Positions 44,587 to 54,076 of a stretch of DNA of 64,000 bases are shown one piece after another. Under the pieces are notes generated by a model, which had not been told where the DNA came from, did no database searches, and saw nothing but the letters and a program-made list of their open reading frames with translations. Source of the DNA: Leptolyngbya sp. O-77 (lineage in GTDB: Bacteria > Cyanobacteriota > Cyanobacteriia > Elainellales > Elainellaceae); contig NZ_AP017367.1 of assembly GCF_001548395.1 (NCBI RefSeq), positions 2,393,001 to 2,457,000 on the forward strand. The letters are read 5' to 3'. The translations under genes were made by a program, and so were the position numbers. How positions within the stretch are numbered: the first letter of the stretch is position 1; each line of letters begins with the position of its first letter.

Positions 44587-45271
44587 CATCCTCCCGAACG
44601 CCCATGTCTTCGTCTTCGGCAAAGGCTTCGATCAGCGCGTCGATGGCGGTAGCATAGACCACATTCGACGGCAACTCGCGGCAAAGCTGACCGATCGACC
44701 AGGCGCAGTTGCTCCGCACCGCAGCAATTGGGTCTCGACGGAGGGCTTCGATCAGCGGCGGAATGGCGGCGATAATTTCGTCGTATCCCACAGAGGACAT
44801 TTGCGCCAGGGCGCTAGCGGCCCACAGGCGAACTGCCGGAATGTCGGTTTTTAGCGCCACTAACAGAGGCTCCAACACGCGGCGATCGCGGCTATTCCCC
44901 AGCGCCCACACAATGCCCTTTCGCACGTAGCCGTTCCAGTCTTTTTGAAACTGCGCGATCAGTGGTTCCACTGCGTCACCGCTAGGGTTTCGCCCCAGCG
45001 CGTAGGCCGCGCTCACCCGCACCAGCGGACACGACTCGCTCAGGAGTCGGATCAGATGTGGTACTGCCCGCGCATCTTCCAATTCGCAAAACGCACGCGC
45101 AGCCAGCATCCGCTGCTGTGGTTGGGGCGACTCCAGCAGCGCCAGCATTTCATCGGGATCAGGCTTGGGGGCTTCTGTTTCGCTGTCGGACTCGTCTAGC
45201 TTGTCTAGCGGACTTTCCAGGTCAAGATCTAGCTCCGCCGCCAGCACAGAAAGGTCGTCGTTGTCGTACAT
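44510..45271 (-). CDS. HEAT-repeat protein
   Basis: 253 residues: an acidic N-terminal 40 residues, then about five HEAT repeats of roughly 32 residues (AVPHLIRLLSESCPLVRVSA, AVEPLIAQFQKDWNGYVRKG, VLEPLLVALKTDIPAVRLWA). Related to the PBS-lyase HEAT-like proteins used in phycobilisome or general protein contacts, but no lyase activity can be claimed. Soluble. Its 3' end overlaps the opposite-strand secreted gene. Confidence 0.85.
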   Translation of the reverse strand: MYDNDDLSVLAAELDLDLESPLDKLDESDSETEAPKPDPDEMLALLESPQPQQRMLAARAFCELEDARAVPHLIRLLSESCPLVRVSAAYALGRNPSGDAVEPLIAQFQKDWNGYVRKGIVWALGNSRDRRVLEPLLVALKTDIPAVRLWAASALAQMSSVGYDEIIAAIPPLIEALRRDPIAAVRSNCAWSIGQLCRELPSNVVYATAIDALIEAFAEDEDMGVREDAKLSMLKLGDPRGLQVIEELEQEGF

Positions 45272-45360
45272 ATTGTCACTTTACAGCAATGCGGGGCCGG
45301 GGTTAGGCGTGGAAACGGGGGCCTTCTGACACCTGCTCATTGACGTGTAATTTCGCCAAA

Positions 45361-47889
45361 TCACGTCAGAATCGTGCCGCCCATGAGCTTGCGATAGCGG
45401 TAGGCCAGTTCAGACTTCATCAGCGGCCAGCGATCGAGGGTGGGATCTTTGGTCATGGCGGTTTCGGCAGCTTCGCGGGCCAGGTTCAGCACATCCTGAT
45501 CTTCCACCAGGCTGGCCAGGGCAAAGTCAGGCAGTCCCGATTGGCGAGTCCCCAGCACCTCGCCCGGCCCGCGAAAGCGCATATCCATTTCTGAAATGAA
45601 AAAGCCGTCTTGCGACTGCTCCAGCACTTTCAGCCGCTGGCGGGCGGTTTCTGATTTGGTGCTGCTCATCAGCAGGCAGAAGGACTGAGCCGCACCCCGC
45701 CCGACCCGTCCCCGGAGCTGATGAAGCTGCGATAGCCCAAAGCGTTCGGCGTGTTCGATCAGCATGACCGTGGCGTTGGGCACGTCTACGCCGACCTCCA
45801 CAACGGTTGTGGAGACGAGGATCTGCGTCTGTCCGTCGCGAAATTGGGAAATCGCATCGTCTTTTTCGGCGGAGGTCATGCGCCCGTGCAACAAGCCAAT
45901 TTGAAATTCGGGAAAGATCACATCTCGGAGCCGCTGATATTCCTCGATCGCTGATTTGAGATCCAGCTTTTCCGACTCTTCTACCAGCGGCAGCACGATG
46001 TAAACCTGCCGACCCTGAGCAATTTCGCGGCGCATCAGGTCGTAGGCGTGCGATCGCTCTTTTGCCGTCAGCACATTGGTCTGAATCGCCTTGCGTCCGG
46101 GGGGCAGTTCGTCGATCTGGCTCACGTCCAGGTCGCCGTGCAGCGTCAGCGCCAGCGTCCGGGGAATCGGCGTGGCGGTCATGGTCAGCACATGGGGATG
46201 GTCGCCTTTTTGCTGGAGCCGCGCCCGCTGCTGCACGCCAAAACGATGCTGCTCGTCGATCACCACCAGCCCCAGGCGAGAAAACTGCACTGGGTCTTCG
46301 ATCAGCGCGTGAGTGCCCACCAGCAGCGGCAGTGCGCCCGTGGCCAGGTCTTCGTGAATTTGGCGACGCTTGGCGGCTTTGGTCGATCCGGTCAACAGTT
46401 CTACAGAAAGGTGTAATTGGTTGAACCAGCCCACCAGCTTGCGATAGTGCTGCTCGGCCAGCACCTCTGTCGGAGCCATTAGCGCCGCCTGAAAGCCCGC
46501 CTGAATCGCGGCTAGGATTGCCACCACGGCTACTACCGTTTTCCCAGACCCCACATCGCCCTGCACCAGGCGATTCATCGGCGCGGTCTGTTGCAGGTCA
46601 TTGAGAATGTCGTTGACGACGCGCTGCTGGGCGCTTGTTAGTTGGAATGGCAGGATGTTGTAGAACTCGTCAATCAGCTTGCCTGTTGGCGCGAGGACGG
46701 CGCTGGTCTGCTCTTGGCGCTGGGTCTGGCGGCGCTTGAGCAAGCCCAGTTGCAGATAGAAAAACTCGTCAAACACCAGACGGCGACGGGCGGCGGCGAG
46801 GGATTCGCCCTCTGGTGGAAAGTGAATGTGGGCGATCGCCTCCTGAATGCCCACCAGTCCGTACTTTTCGCGCAGACCGTTTGGCAACGCTTCTTGCAAC
46901 TGGCTCACCGCAGGCAGCGCCCCCAGCACTGCCTTTCGCACTACGTCTGCCTGCACGCCTTCCGTTAGCGGATACACTGGCACCACGCGCCCCACCTTCA
47001 TCGACTCGATCGACCCGCCGATATGGTCGATCACCTCGATCTGCGGGTCGTCCAGCGTTTTGCCCGATTTGCCCTGCTTCACCAGTCCCGACGCGGCCAC
47101 CACCGCCCCCGGTGGATACAGCCGCTTTTGCTGCTCTTGCCAGCCGCGACTGCGAAACCGCGCCCCGGCGTAAAACCGGCTGAGCTTGATCTGCCCGGTG
47201 TGGTCGCGCACGGTCATCTCAAAAATGGCCAGCTTAGCGTTGCGGGGACTGTTGAAGACGGTGCAGCTTTTTACTGTGCCAATCAGCGTTACGGTATGCC
47301 CTGGTTCCAGGTCGCGGATATTCACCTGGCGGGCGTAGTCGATGTGGTCGCGGGGGTAGTAGTAGAGCAGGTCGCGAACCGTGTGCAGCCCTAGTTTTGC
47401 TAGGCGTTCGGCGTTTTTTGCGCCCACGCCAGGGAGATAGGTCGCTGCCTGATCAAGGGTCAGCCGGGTGTTTTTTTCAACCAGGGGAACCGCTTTGGGG
47501 ATTTTCGTTTTCGGGGCGGTGCGGGTGGGGGTTGTAGCCGTCGCGACGGTGTTGTCTGAATCGTGGGCGATTCCTTCGGAAAGCTTCGCTAACGCCCCTT
47601 CAGCTTCCTCGGCTTGCCCTCGATCTTCGGCCAGGCGCTTGGTCTGATACAGCACGCGGCGTGTATCAGCCACGAGATGCTGCCGCTGGGCAAAGGTGAG
47701 GTCAGAATAGCGCGAAAACTCGTGGGCGATCGCCCGCAGCCGCTCCTGTTCAACAATCGGCAACTCGGTCGGCGGCTCTCGCAAAGTCAGCGCCAAAAAC
47801 TCGCTAAAGCGGTGCTGCTTGCCCTCCAGGTCATTAAAGCCCCGCTCTGCCTCGATTGCCAGTGCCTTTTGCAGTCGCAGCCAGTCCAT
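45361..47889 (-). CDS. recG: ATP-dependent DNA helicase RecG
   Basis: Remodels stalled forks and branched recombination intermediates. 842 residues. The wedge/OB domain region contains VTLIGTVKSCTVFNSPRNAK, the helicase motor has Walker A GDVGSGKTVVAV near residue 445, Walker B/DEAH variant VVIDEQHRFGV and MTATPIPRTLALTLHGDLDV, and the TRG motif region ends FRGPGEVLGTRQSGLPDF. An N-terminal extension of about 150 residues before the usual start is common in cyanobacteria. Complete. Confidence 0.95.
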   Translation of the reverse strand: MDWLRLQKALAIEAERGFNDLEGKQHRFSEFLALTLREPPTELPIVEQERLRAIAHEFSRYSDLTFAQRQHLVADTRRVLYQTKRLAEDRGQAEEAEGALAKLSEGIAHDSDNTVATATTPTRTAPKTKIPKAVPLVEKNTRLTLDQAATYLPGVGAKNAERLAKLGLHTVRDLLYYYPRDHIDYARQVNIRDLEPGHTVTLIGTVKSCTVFNSPRNAKLAIFEMTVRDHTGQIKLSRFYAGARFRSRGWQEQQKRLYPPGAVVAASGLVKQGKSGKTLDDPQIEVIDHIGGSIESMKVGRVVPVYPLTEGVQADVVRKAVLGALPAVSQLQEALPNGLREKYGLVGIQEAIAHIHFPPEGESLAAARRRLVFDEFFYLQLGLLKRRQTQRQEQTSAVLAPTGKLIDEFYNILPFQLTSAQQRVVNDILNDLQQTAPMNRLVQGDVGSGKTVVAVVAILAAIQAGFQAALMAPTEVLAEQHYRKLVGWFNQLHLSVELLTGSTKAAKRRQIHEDLATGALPLLVGTHALIEDPVQFSRLGLVVIDEQHRFGVQQRARLQQKGDHPHVLTMTATPIPRTLALTLHGDLDVSQIDELPPGRKAIQTNVLTAKERSHAYDLMRREIAQGRQVYIVLPLVEESEKLDLKSAIEEYQRLRDVIFPEFQIGLLHGRMTSAEKDDAISQFRDGQTQILVSTTVVEVGVDVPNATVMLIEHAERFGLSQLHQLRGRVGRGAAQSFCLLMSSTKSETARQRLKVLEQSQDGFFISEMDMRFRGPGEVLGTRQSGLPDFALASLVEDQDVLNLAREAAETAMTKDPTLDRWPLMKSELAYRYRKLMGGTILT

Positions 47890-47927
47890 GCTGGAATTCT
47901 AAAGTGAATGATTTGGTTTGGCCAGGG

Positions 47928-49076
47928 TTAATCTTCGCGCCAGGTGGAGCGCCACGCCTGCTCTGCCTGGGCGATCGCCCGTTCGCGAGACTTTTTCTCA
48001 TATTCTTGGCCAAGCTGCTTGAGGCGGGCGTTTAACCCACGTAGCTTTGAGCGCCAGTTGGCCAACAGCGGCGACCCAAACTCTAGCTCCGAGAGACGCA
48101 GACGGATCGCCACAATTCGAGTAATCGAGACCTGATCTGGCTTGTCGCCCTGCGCTTCGATCATCAGGTTCAACAGGTTGGGCGGGCCGAGCGTCGAGTC
48201 AGACGCACCCGCCTTGGCCGCCACTTCCATAATCGGTGCCGGGATCTGGTTGGGCAAAATGTTGACCTGGTGCAGCAGGCGATTCGCCGCCTGAGACTGG
48301 TCGCGCAGCACTGCGGCGATCCGTCGCTCAATTTTCGCCTGCCACCGCGCCAGACTATCCATCGGCGACGGCGCTTGATTGGAACTGGAAGCGCCTTTGG
48401 CCTTGGCTTTGGCGGCTGCCTCGGAGGTTGCCCGCGAGAGAGACGCTGCGGCTGCTTCGAGCAGGTCTTCCGGAGAAGCATTCAGCGCATCTGTAATGGC
48501 AAGCTCCTGAGTTGAAGAAGTGGGGACATCCTGGGGGCGATTCCCGTAGGGATCGCTTCCCGAATCGCCCGCCGCCAAGCCTTCCCCGTTAGATTCCGAA
48601 TCCTTGCCCAGGTTCTCCGGTGGCTCGTCAAAATACGAGTCCTCATAGGAGTCATCGTCAAACTCCACTTCTGTCAGTCCAAACTTCTCGTTTAACGCGG
48701 CTCTCAGTTCTGCCGCCTCATCTTGCGACAAAATCAGCCCCCTAGACTCCTCCGGCGCATCGGGCGCTGGCTCTGCATCAGCATCCCAGCATTCATCTTC
48801 GTCTAGCGCCCGCAGCAGACGATCTTGGGCCGCTTGGGCGACCTGACGGAGCGATCGCTGCAAAGCCTCACGCTGGCTCACCGAAAGGCTCAGAAATGCG
48901 TCGGGATAGCCCTGCGTGCAGAGGTGGTAGCTGGCCATGATTAGCTGCTGGCGGGTCGTCGTTCCTAGCTCCGTGAGATAGCCGCGATAGACCTGTTCAA
49001 ATTCTTGCTGCAATTTGGCGATCGCCCCCACCAGCGCCGCCAGATCTTGCTCAATTTGCTCAACCGTTTTTGCCAT
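47928..49076 (-). CDS. Conserved cyanobacterial protein, function unknown
   Basis: 382 residues. The N-terminal 90 residues are helical (MAKTVEQIEQDLAALVGAIA) and well ordered. Residues about 90-230 are acidic and low complexity. The C-terminal 150 residues are helical again (DSLARWQAKIERRIAAVLRD) with a basic end (QEYEKKSRERAIAQAEQAWR). No known domain. It precedes recG on the same strand (39 bp), so the two may share a transcript. Confidence 0.7.
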   Translation of the reverse strand: MAKTVEQIEQDLAALVGAIAKLQQEFEQVYRGYLTELGTTTRQQLIMASYHLCTQGYPDAFLSLSVSQREALQRSLRQVAQAAQDRLLRALDEDECWDADAEPAPDAPEESRGLILSQDEAAELRAALNEKFGLTEVEFDDDSYEDSYFDEPPENLGKDSESNGEGLAAGDSGSDPYGNRPQDVPTSSTQELAITDALNASPEDLLEAAAASLSRATSEAAAKAKAKGASSSNQAPSPMDSLARWQAKIERRIAAVLRDQSQAANRLLHQVNILPNQIPAPIMEVAAKAGASDSTLGPPNLLNLMIEAQGDKPDQVSITRIVAIRLRLSELEFGSPLLANWRSKLRGLNARLKQLGQEYEKKSRERAIAQAEQAWRSTWRED

Positions 49077-49215
49077 AGCCGTCCCTCATGCAATGCCAAA
49101 AGACTAGAGCATAAAAGCGACTCAGACCCTCCAGCCTGCTGCTTTCACACCCTAGCCTTTTTCAGCGTTCGACAAAGCTTCTCGCCCGAATCGATTAGAC
49201 GGAGTGTTGGAATCC

Positions 49216-49237
49216 GAGAACTTGAACTCAAGTTCTC
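49216..49237. terminator. Palindrome after tsf
   Basis: GAGAACTTGA-AC-TCAAGTTCTC is a perfect 10-bp inverted repeat about 35 bp after the tsf stop. Neither strand shows a T tract, so termination is only a suggestion. Confidence 0.4.
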
Positions 49238-49269
49238 AAAATCCAGCCCTGCCCAGCCCTGCTCTGATC

Positions 49270-50067
49270 CTACTTCTTCTTTTTCTTCTTCTCTTCCTTC
49301 ACCTCAGCCTTGGGTGCAGCCTTAGGCTCAGCTTTCGCTTCAGCCTTAGGTTCTTCCTTCTGAGCTTCAGTCTTAGGTTCTTCCTTTTGGGCTTCAGCTT
49401 TGGGTTCTCCCTTCGCACCAGTTTGGGCAGCCACTTCTGCGGCGAAGTCGGTCTCCTCCTTCTCAATGCCTTCACCCATTACAAACCGGACAAAGCGGCG
49501 CACCTGAATATTTTCGCCCAGGCTGGCAATCACATTCTTAATATGCTCCTCAACAGTAATGCTCTGGTCTTTAATATAGGACTGATCCAGCAGCGACAGT
49601 TCCTTCAGGCGCTTCTCAATGCGGCCTTCCACAATCTTGGCGCGGACGGCTTCCGGCTTATTGGACAAGTCATCCTTGCCCGCCTCAATTTCCTTTTCCT
49701 TCGCAATCACGTCCTCAGGAATATCAGCCACCTTCACATATTCCACGTTGGGGCTAGCTGCAATCTGCATCGCCACATCGCGCACCAACTGCTGGAACGA
49801 TTCGTTCCGCGCCACAAAGTCAGTCTGGCAGTTGACCTCAACCAGCACACCAACCCGACCGCCCGTATGAATATAACTTCCAACCAGTCCCTCTGCTGTC
49901 GTCTTGCTCAGCGCTTTTTCCGCTTTGGTGATGCCTCGCTTCCGCAGCCATTCCACCGCTTTTTCAATATCGCCGTCAGATTCTGCAAGGGCTTTTTTGC
50001 AATCCAGCATCCCTGCGCCAGTCTTGTCGCGCAGTTCCTTGACGAGCTTTGCCGAAATCTCCGCCAT
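49270..50067 (-). CDS. tsf: Elongation factor Ts with Lys/Glu/Ala-rich tail
   Basis: Nucleotide exchange factor for EF-Tu. 265 residues; the TDFVARNESF and LRDKTGAGMLDCKKAL signatures are present, ATG at 50067. The core ends near residue 220; about 45 residues of low-complexity repeats (EPKAEAQKEEPKTEAQKEEP) and six terminal Lys follow. The tail is additional to the short cyanobacterial core. Downstream of rpsB by 138 bp, the classic rpsB-tsf order. Confidence 0.95.
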   Translation of the reverse strand: MAEISAKLVKELRDKTGAGMLDCKKALAESDGDIEKAVEWLRKRGITKAEKALSKTTAEGLVGSYIHTGGRVGVLVEVNCQTDFVARNESFQQLVRDVAMQIAASPNVEYVKVADIPEDVIAKEKEIEAGKDDLSNKPEAVRAKIVEGRIEKRLKELSLLDQSYIKDQSITVEEHIKNVIASLGENIQVRRFVRFVMGEGIEKEETDFAAEVAAQTGAKGEPKAEAQKEEPKTEAQKEEPKAEAKAEPKAAPKAEVKEEKKKKKK

Positions 50068-50205
50068 GTTCGTTGAGTCCCCGTGTGCAAGTGGTTGAAC
50101 TGTTGCTATCCAGGTCTTAGGTTACAGGGATCAGGGCCCAGGTGTCAGGTGCTTGCTCAAGCCCGAACCCGACCTGCTGATCCCTGCTTCCTTCACCTCC
50201 AATGC

Positions 50206-50988
50206 CTAGTTTTCTTCGCCTTCTTCATCGTCTGCGAACTCGGCATCTTCGTAGTCGTACTCTTCTTCAGCGCCCTCGTAGTCGTACTCGTCTTCTGCAT
50301 CCAACTGGCCGTGGCGACCCTCGTAGATGGCATCTGCTAGACGACCGACGATGAGTTTGATCGAACGAATCGCATCGTCGTTGGCAGGAATCGGCACGTC
50401 TACCAAGTCAGGATCACAGTTGGTATCCAGCAGCGAAACGATGGGAATACCGAGCTTTTGGCACTCCTGCACAGCGTTGTATTCCCGGCGCTGGTCAACA
50501 ATCACCACAACATCGGGAATCTTCCGCATCGCTTTGATGCCGCCCAGATATTTCTGGAGTTTCTCTAGTTCGCGGCGCAGCATCGCGGCTTCCTTCTTGG
50601 GAAGCAGGTCAAGCTGCCCCGTCTCTTGGCGACGCTCCAGTTCCTTCAGGCGATCGACGCGGGTTTTAATCGTGGCCCAGTTCGTCAACATGCCGCCTAG
50701 CCAGCGCTGGTTTACGAAGTAGGAACCGCAGCGAAGAGCTTCTTGAGCCACAATGCCCGCAGCCTGACGCTTGGTTCCAATGAACAAAAACTTGCTGCCC
50801 TTTTCGGCTTCGGTACGGACGTAGCTGTAAGCTTCATCCATGTACTGGGCAGTCTGCACCAGGTCGATGATGTGTACCCCGTTGCGTGAGGTGTAGATGT
50901 AGGGCGACATCTTGGGGTTCCAGCGGCGAGTTTGGTGCCCAAAGTGAACCCCTGACTCAAGCAATTGAGCCAATGAAACAACTGGCAT
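50206..50988 (-). CDS. rpsB: 30S ribosomal protein S2
   Basis: 260 residues, start ATG at 50988 (MPVVSLAQLLESGVHFGHQT) after a good GGAGAT ribosome-binding site; a 14-codon upstream extension is rejected. The S2 core ends near residue 228 and is followed by an acidic Tyr/Asp/Glu tail (EDEYDYEGAEEEYDYEDAEF). The region upstream of the ATG may hold the usual rpsB leader but no conserved structure is clear. Confidence 0.96.
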   Translation of the reverse strand: MPVVSLAQLLESGVHFGHQTRRWNPKMSPYIYTSRNGVHIIDLVQTAQYMDEAYSYVRTEAEKGSKFLFIGTKRQAAGIVAQEALRCGSYFVNQRWLGGMLTNWATIKTRVDRLKELERRQETGQLDLLPKKEAAMLRRELEKLQKYLGGIKAMRKIPDVVVIVDQRREYNAVQECQKLGIPIVSLLDTNCDPDLVDVPIPANDDAIRSIKLIVGRLADAIYEGRHGQLDAEDEYDYEGAEEEYDYEDAEFADDEEGEEN

Positions 50989-51229
50989 GAACTTAATCTC
51001 CTTTCGGGTTATTCCTCCATCCGGGAGCATCCTGAACAGGTAATTGGAAAGAAGCGCAGCGCAACACTCAATCCACTACAAATGCTTTGAAAGCCTTGAT
51101 ACCTGGGTCTTCAGAACACCCGAAAGCCCGGACGCGCGAATTTAGACAACTTCTCCAGCGTATCACAGCGATCGCCCACTGGCCCCAGAAAATTTCGACT
51201 CTGCACATCAGCCGCATTACCCACGCTTC

Positions 51230-52105
51230 CTAACCTTCGCGGGCTGCCAGTCGTTCGGACGCTGCGGATTGAGTCGGCAGATTGGCTGCTTTTTCTTCTT
51301 TCTCGGAGAGGCTACGCTGCATCGCTTCCACAAACTGGCTGACGCGGATCGGGTCGATGGGCTGTTCAATCCGTCCGTGGCGCTTCAGCGAACTGGACAC
51401 GATCACGCCATCTGCTGCCTGAATCAGGCGAGGAATATTTTCCCAACTGGCTCCACTGCCGATGAATACGGGCGTGTCGCCTGCTGCGGCGCTGGCTAGT
51501 TCCAAGTCTTCCAGGCTGGGCGGGCTGCCCGTGGCCCAGCCAGAGAGAATCACCGCATCCGCCAATCCGCGTTCGATCGTTTCCTGAACGGCCGTCGTCA
51601 GATTGGGCGATCCCAGCGGGCGGGCGTGCTTCACCAGCACATCGGCAAAAATCTTGACCTCGCTGCCCAGTTCCCGCCGATAGCGCAATAGCTCGTGGGC
51701 GCGACCTTCGATTAATCCCTGATCGGTCGCCATTACGCCCGTCAGCACGTTGACCCGGATGAAGTGGGCGCGGGTGCAGGTGGCGATCGCCATCGCGCTC
51801 CGAGCATCATTCCGCAGCACGTTTACGCCGATCGGCAGCGTCACCAGGTTCATCAGCCTTTGCACGATAAGACTCATAGCGCTGACCACCGCCGGATCGA
51901 CGCATTCTTTCGTAAAAGGTGCATCAAAAAAGTTCTCAACGATTAGCCCATCTACGCCGCCTGAGGCTAGCGCAGTCGCTTCTTGCTCAGCCCGCGCAAT
52001 TACGGCTTTCAGGCTATTGCCCCAACGCGGCGAAGTGGGCAACGGCAACAGATGCACGACCCCAATCACCGGATGCTTTGTTTTGAAAATCTGCGTTAAG
52101 TCCAC
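51230..52105 (-). CDS. btpA: BtpA family photosystem I biogenesis protein
   Basis: 291 residues, GTG start at 52105. The BtpA signature IGVVHLLPLPTSPRWG is near residue 14, with VDGLIVENFFDAPF and DAVILSGWATGSPPSLEDLE later; predicted TIM-barrel-like fold. In Synechocystis BtpA is a thylakoid-associated protein needed to accumulate photosystem I reaction-centre proteins. Complete at normal length. Confidence 0.92.
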   Translation of the reverse strand: MDLTQIFKTKHPVIGVVHLLPLPTSPRWGNSLKAVIARAEQEATALASGGVDGLIVENFFDAPFTKECVDPAVVSAMSLIVQRLMNLVTLPIGVNVLRNDARSAMAIATCTRAHFIRVNVLTGVMATDQGLIEGRAHELLRYRRELGSEVKIFADVLVKHARPLGSPNLTTAVQETIERGLADAVILSGWATGSPPSLEDLELASAAAGDTPVFIGSGASWENIPRLIQAADGVIVSSSLKRHGRIEQPIDPIRVSQFVEAMQRSLSEKEEKAANLPTQSAASERLAAREG

Positions 52106-52695
52106 GCGACTAGATAATTGACGAAGCCAGTTCTAAGATGTTCGCTGTGGGTTGGCGATAGAAAAGTCGCTTAAATCCCTGACTAATTCTACGAATCGGC
52201 GAACTTGCTGAACAACGAGCGAACTGCATACAGGCCACCCGCATACGTTCAACTTTACAGCAACAAGGGTACGATGACGGCAACCCCAAGGCCGCTGAGA
52301 ATTGCCTACACTGGAAGCTGATCGGTGCGCGGTTTCGGCGGATCATCCTCTGCCAAGCACGAGGTCGAAGTCAAGGTCAGCGTAAATTCAGTCCTGGAGT
52401 TTTGATAGAGTTCAGTGTGTCTGGCGCTACCACAAGATGTTGCCTGACTCTATCTTTTGATAGGTATTTTGATGAAGTATGCCTGAAATGTATAGTTATG
52501 TAATGTTTTAGGCTATAGTAGGTGTTAGTTTAGATTAGTGCGATTGCGTTTAACGGTATTCCCTGCACCCTGATCATTATGGGCCGCGTGCCCTGAAAAG
52601 GCCGGGGATAAAGGCGGTGAGGATTTCACTGTAATGGGCGATCGCTCCATATTCGTTCTGTTTACCGTTCAACCCGCACATTATCCAAGTTTTGA
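52106..52695. other. Intergenic region between btpA and rimO
   Basis: 590 bp, divergent, with an AT-rich middle (52440-52540) likely to hold promoters. No gene, tRNA or known RNA motif is recognised. Confidence 0.45.
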
Positions 52696-54057
52696 ATGAG
52701 TATTAAGCCAACAATTGCGGTTTCTCACCTGGGCTGTGAGAAGAATCGAATCGACACGGAGCATATGCTGGGGCTGCTGGTACAGTCCGGCTATCAGGTG
52801 GATTCCAACGAAGAATTAGCTGATTACGTCATTGTCAACACCTGTAGCTTTATCCAGGCGGCCCGTGAAGAGTCGGTGCGAACCCTGGTGGAGCTAGCCG
52901 AGGCAAACAAGAAAATCGTGATTACGGGCTGCATGGCGCAGCACTTCCGGAAAGAACTGCTGGACGAAATCCCAGAAGCGGTAGCAGTGGTGGGCACTGG
53001 GGACTACCACAAAATTGTGGACGTGATTCAGCGAGCCGAGGCAGGTGAGCGCGTTCAGGAGGTGTCTGCGGAGCCAGTCTACATTGCAGACGAAACCACG
53101 CCCCGCTATCGCACGACCACCGAAGGTGTAGCTTACCTCCGCATTGCCGAAGGCTGCGACTATCGCTGCGCGTTTTGCATTATTCCTCACCTGCGCGGCA
53201 ACCAGCGATCGCGCTCGATTGAGTCCATCGTGGCAGAAGCTCGGCAGCTTGCTGCTGAGGGCGTTCAGGAAATTATCCTGATTTCCCAGATCACCACCAA
53301 CTACGGCGTAGATTTGTACGGCGAACCCCGGCTGGCGGAACTGCTGCGGGCGCTGGGTGAAGTCGAGATTCCCTGGATTCGGATGCACTATGCCTATCCC
53401 ACCGGGCTAACGCCGAAGGTGATCGCGGCGATTCAGGAAACGCCCAACGTGCTGCCCTACCTGGATTTGCCCTTGCAGCATTCTCATCCGGAGGTGCTGC
53501 GGGCGATGAATCGTCCCTGGCAAGGACAGGTGAACGACGGCATCATCGAGCGGATTAAAACTGCGATCCCCGATGCCGTGCTGCGGACAACCTTTATCGT
53601 CGGTTTTCCTGGGGAAACCGAGGAGCATTTTCAGCATTTGCTGGCGTTTGTGCAGCGACATGAGTTTGACCATGTGGGTGTGTTTACCTTTTCTCCCGAA
53701 GAGGGCACGCCCGCCTTTAACCTGCCAAACCAACTGCCTCAGGACGTAATGGATGATCGGCGCGATCGCCTCATGCAAGTCCAGCAGCCGATTTCCCTGC
53801 GGCGCAACCAGGCACAGGTGGGGCGAGTGGTAGATGTTCTGATCGAACAAGAAAATCCCGAAACGGATGAACTGATTGGGCGATCGGCCCGCTTCTCTCC
53901 TGAAGTGGATGGGCTGGTCTATGTCCAAGGCGATGCTCGGCTGGGATCGATGGCCACGGTAGAAATTACCGGAGCCGACGTGTACGACCTCTACGGGCAG
54001 ATTGCCGATGCCCGCACGCAACTCAGAGGCGCGCTCAGCCGTGTCTCAGCAAACTGA
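52696..54057 (+). CDS. rimO: Ribosomal protein S12 methylthiotransferase RimO
   Basis: Radical SAM enzyme that adds a methylthio group to an Asp of ribosomal protein S12. 453 residues: N-terminal cluster domain (HLGCEKNRIDTEHMLG, NTCSFIQAAREESV), radical SAM motif CDYRCAFC near residue 153 (CX3CX2C) and a C-terminal TRAM domain. GLPLQHSHPEVL-type blocks are typical of RimO rather than MiaB. The DEAD-box gene follows 19 bp later, so they likely form one operon. Confidence 0.94.
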   Translation: MSIKPTIAVSHLGCEKNRIDTEHMLGLLVQSGYQVDSNEELADYVIVNTCSFIQAAREESVRTLVELAEANKKIVITGCMAQHFRKELLDEIPEAVAVVGTGDYHKIVDVIQRAEAGERVQEVSAEPVYIADETTPRYRTTTEGVAYLRIAEGCDYRCAFCIIPHLRGNQRSRSIESIVAEARQLAAEGVQEIILISQITTNYGVDLYGEPRLAELLRALGEVEIPWIRMHYAYPTGLTPKVIAAIQETPNVLPYLDLPLQHSHPEVLRAMNRPWQGQVNDGIIERIKTAIPDAVLRTTFIVGFPGETEEHFQHLLAFVQRHEFDHVGVFTFSPEEGTPAFNLPNQLPQDVMDDRRDRLMQVQQPISLRRNQAQVGRVVDVLIEQENPETDELIGRSARFSPEVDGLVYVQGDARLGSMATVEITGADVYDLYGQIADARTQLRGALSRVSAN

Positions 54058-54076
54058 ACTCTTTTAAGGAGACCTA

